Assembly (NCBI GenBank): GCA_024195265.1
Contig: JAJLRJ010000009.1
Coordinates: 16,627,210-16,691,209 of the forward strand
From: Dendrophyllia cribrosa
Taxonomy: Eukaryota; Cnidaria; Anthozoa; Scleractinia; Dendrophylliidae
Direction of reading: 5' to 3'
Length of the DNA stretch: 64,000 nucleotides
The notes under the pieces are model-generated. The model had not been told where the DNA came from and did no database searches. It saw only the letters and a program-made list of their open reading frames with translations. Of the stretch, positions 42,101-45,100 are shown in pieces. Numbering within the stretch: position 1 is the stretch's first letter; the number at the start of each line of letters is the position of its first letter. A program made the position numbers and the translations under genes.

Positions 42101-45100
42101 CGAACCTCATAATTAGAAAGGGTGACATTCAGGAATCATTCAGACTGAATGATTCCTGAGATACGTTGGGAGTGGTTAACAGAAATAAGAAAAACAGTGA
42201 CAACTTTTTAAAATTAGCATTCCTTGTGGGCTGACTAAATCCATTGGATAAAAACAAGAATGATTTCCGTTTGACGAAAGAGAATACAGAAATTGTCAAA
42301 TATAGGAGGTATAACCGTCAAAATATGAACTGTAACGACAGATGCTAAAGTAGTTGATAATAAAACAGATGGTAATTTATTACCAAATTACCTTTGAGTT
42401 TTCTTACATTATTTGCTGTACGTTGTTACCTCGTGAATACGCGAAGCGTTGAACGAGATATAGTCTACGGGGACAGATTGACTCATTCCATCATTGGTAA
42501 ACTTTTTTAATTCCGCAGTGTATTACGTGTTAAAAAAGAATTGCTGTAATTGAATAAGTGGCGTGACTCTGAGTAGAAATAGTCAAAGAATTGATGAGTT
42601 TGAGACGCGGCGCTTTTCTTTGGCTGGTTGTTTTCTTTCGAATACGTTCAGATTATGAACTTTAACTGTGGGTTTCAACCTCGTCTATGTACAATCTAAA
42701 GTGTAAATGGAAGCTGTGCCGGCAGTTAAGTTATAAACTTTAGCCCTGAACTTTGTTATCGTTTTAAGTTACGCAGTAAGAAATTCTCATATAATTTTCA
42801 CGGAAGGCCTCATTTAAACCTCCTAATAGTATTCGATCTTTGTTTTGAAATGCCAAGCGATTCGAAAGTTATTTTGGGTTGACGAATTCTCCGAGCTTGT
42901 GCATACCATAAAATCGCTATGTTCTCGACACTTTAAAAATCTGTGGCTAGACTCATAGACACGGTTTCAAATGCTGGATTGCCTAAATGCCCGGCAGCTA
43001 ATGCCTGAGAGAAGCTCAGGTGTGAAAGAGTCTTCAGTCCTTGTATCATGGTAGCAACTGATTTAAAGCTAAAAAAAATAATTTTTCGAATCGCTTGGCA
43101 TTTTCAAACAAAGATCGAATACTCTGATCTTAGGAGGTTTAAAAGAGGCTTTCCGTGAAAATTCTGTGAGAATTTCTGACTGCCAGGCATTTATTCTATT
43201 GAAGACCATGTCCGGTTGCCGGGCATATGGCCACTTACTGCAGTGACGCTAAAAGTCAAGTTAAGGATTATCAAAAGCTTGGAACTTAATTACAAAACAT
43301 CTAAAGAACAACTGAAATTAACCTTACGTTGTTTCGTATTCACGAGATGGCTCTTAGAGCCCTTTGATTAACCAACCACAACAGAACACACCCATGGAAT
43401 ATGTAGTTTATTTCATAAAATGGTTAACGGTTTCTACTTTGATGGAATGTGGAATGAACTCCACTTCCTCACCCACCCCCTCATTATCTCCCCCTCAAAG
43501 TACTTTGTATTGACTTTTGTTCATGTTTTGCCCTACCCCGATGGGGTGTGGAATACTTCCCACCCCCTCCTCTCTGTGCAATTTCATAAAATTCAATTGT
43601 TTTTTCATCTCAGATTATGTGAAGGCATGCGGTCCCTACCCTGACGGTGTGTGGAATGCTATCACTCAGAGCGCGCACTGTGCACCTTGGGTATCCTGGG
43701 GTTATCTCAATGCCCTGTTTCACGTGATGTGGGTCGGCGCACTCTTTTTCTGTCAGTGTTATCAGGTATGAAATTTTATCTACAGTCTTCTGTGCCGATT
43801 TCTTTTGTGTCAGTCGGGGGAATTTGGTAGACAATAAATTCGTGTTTCTTTTAATTGATAAGTAATAACTATCACGCTTTACTTTGTGTTGAATTGTTTT
43901 GACATTAATCCTTGTTTCTCGCTGCTTAATTTAAAGTTGTTTTGGCTGAGCATGACGACCAATGAGCGCTTGAATATGACAAGATACCAGCATTTTATGG
44001 ACAACCATGGAGCACCACAAACCCCTTTCAGGTATGAAAGACATTTTGTTTTGTTTGCTTATTTTCAGTCTTATGGGCATCACGGGTAACCAGGGCAACG
44101 TGGCGGGAAAGGTTTGTATGGAAATACAAAGAAAAAAAATAGTTAACCTAACATACCGTTAAAGTGCCCATAACGATTTTTTTTTTATTTTCTTATCTAA
44201 ATCTACACGAAAAAATTTTTTGATTTCAGCAAAACGTGAATTTTTTATGAATATTTCAAATCTTCCAAATCCTATTTTTTTGCGGTATACTCGTCCCGCT
44301 GTTAAGAAGGCCAACGGGCTCACATGTTCCTTAATGTACGTCACAGTTCCTTTGTTTGAAGTCACAGGTTCCTTTGTTTGAAGTTATGTGTTCCTTAATC
44401 TACGTCACGGATCCTTTGTTAACCAAGAGAGACCGAGAGGAGACTAATGCGAATGGTGGACCAAAATGGCGGCAATTTCGAAGACTTTAAAAAATCATAA
44501 AAAATTCACGTTTTGCTGAAATCAAAAAAATTGTTTGCGGATGTTCATTACGTGACGTGTAGATTTAAATAAGAAAATAAAAAAAATCGTTATGGGCACT
44601 TTAAGTTTCGAAAGTTGCAACCCTCGTTACTTTTGGACTTAGCAGCGTTTTTCTATCACTTCTGTCGGAGAGTCGCTACCATTGGAGGGTCGTGACTTTT
44701 AGGTAGCAAAAAAGTGCACCATAAATGTTTTTATTCCTCTTTGCAAAATTGCGACAGATGTGAAAACATTAACAGAATTTGTATTTTAAAAGGTAATTTT
44801 TAGGGATTTTTTAACAGATAAGGCTGTCCTTTGCAGTCTTAACTACTCTATCAATTATTTACGTTATGAAAGACATCTGAAAAGGGCTCTTTGGCGAGCA
44901 CTCTTAGATTGTATTGTGATCCGTGCTGGTGAGTTGTTGGCAGTGCTCCTGCGATTTTTCCGCGAATGTCCGCTTTCGTTTCTTACAGAAATTCAATTTA
45001 CCTTTGGGGTCGTTACTATCGGGGGATCGTTACTATCGGGGGATCGTTACTATCGGGGGATCGTTACTATCGGGGGATCGTTACTATCGGGGGATTGTTA

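Larger units (their letters stand above)
37505..42366 (+). repeat. GPCR tandem unit 3
   Basis: Homologous to unit 2 in the same orientation: same AATTTATTACCAAATTACC start, same flanks, full copy C, half copy C'. Interrupted by a MITE (38107-38453), MITE M1 (41187-41474) and a non-LTR tail (41515-42115). Together with 27800-31130 it forms a three-unit array. Confidence 0.85.
24289..43613 (+). other. ZDHHC17 intron 15 (19.3 kb, host of nested genes)
   Basis: Bounded by GTCT|GTAAGT and TCTCAG|ATTATG. It contains the GPCR array, retroelement remnants and at least six TIR elements, listed separately. About 31350-32690 holds no gene I recognise. Confidence 0.9.
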
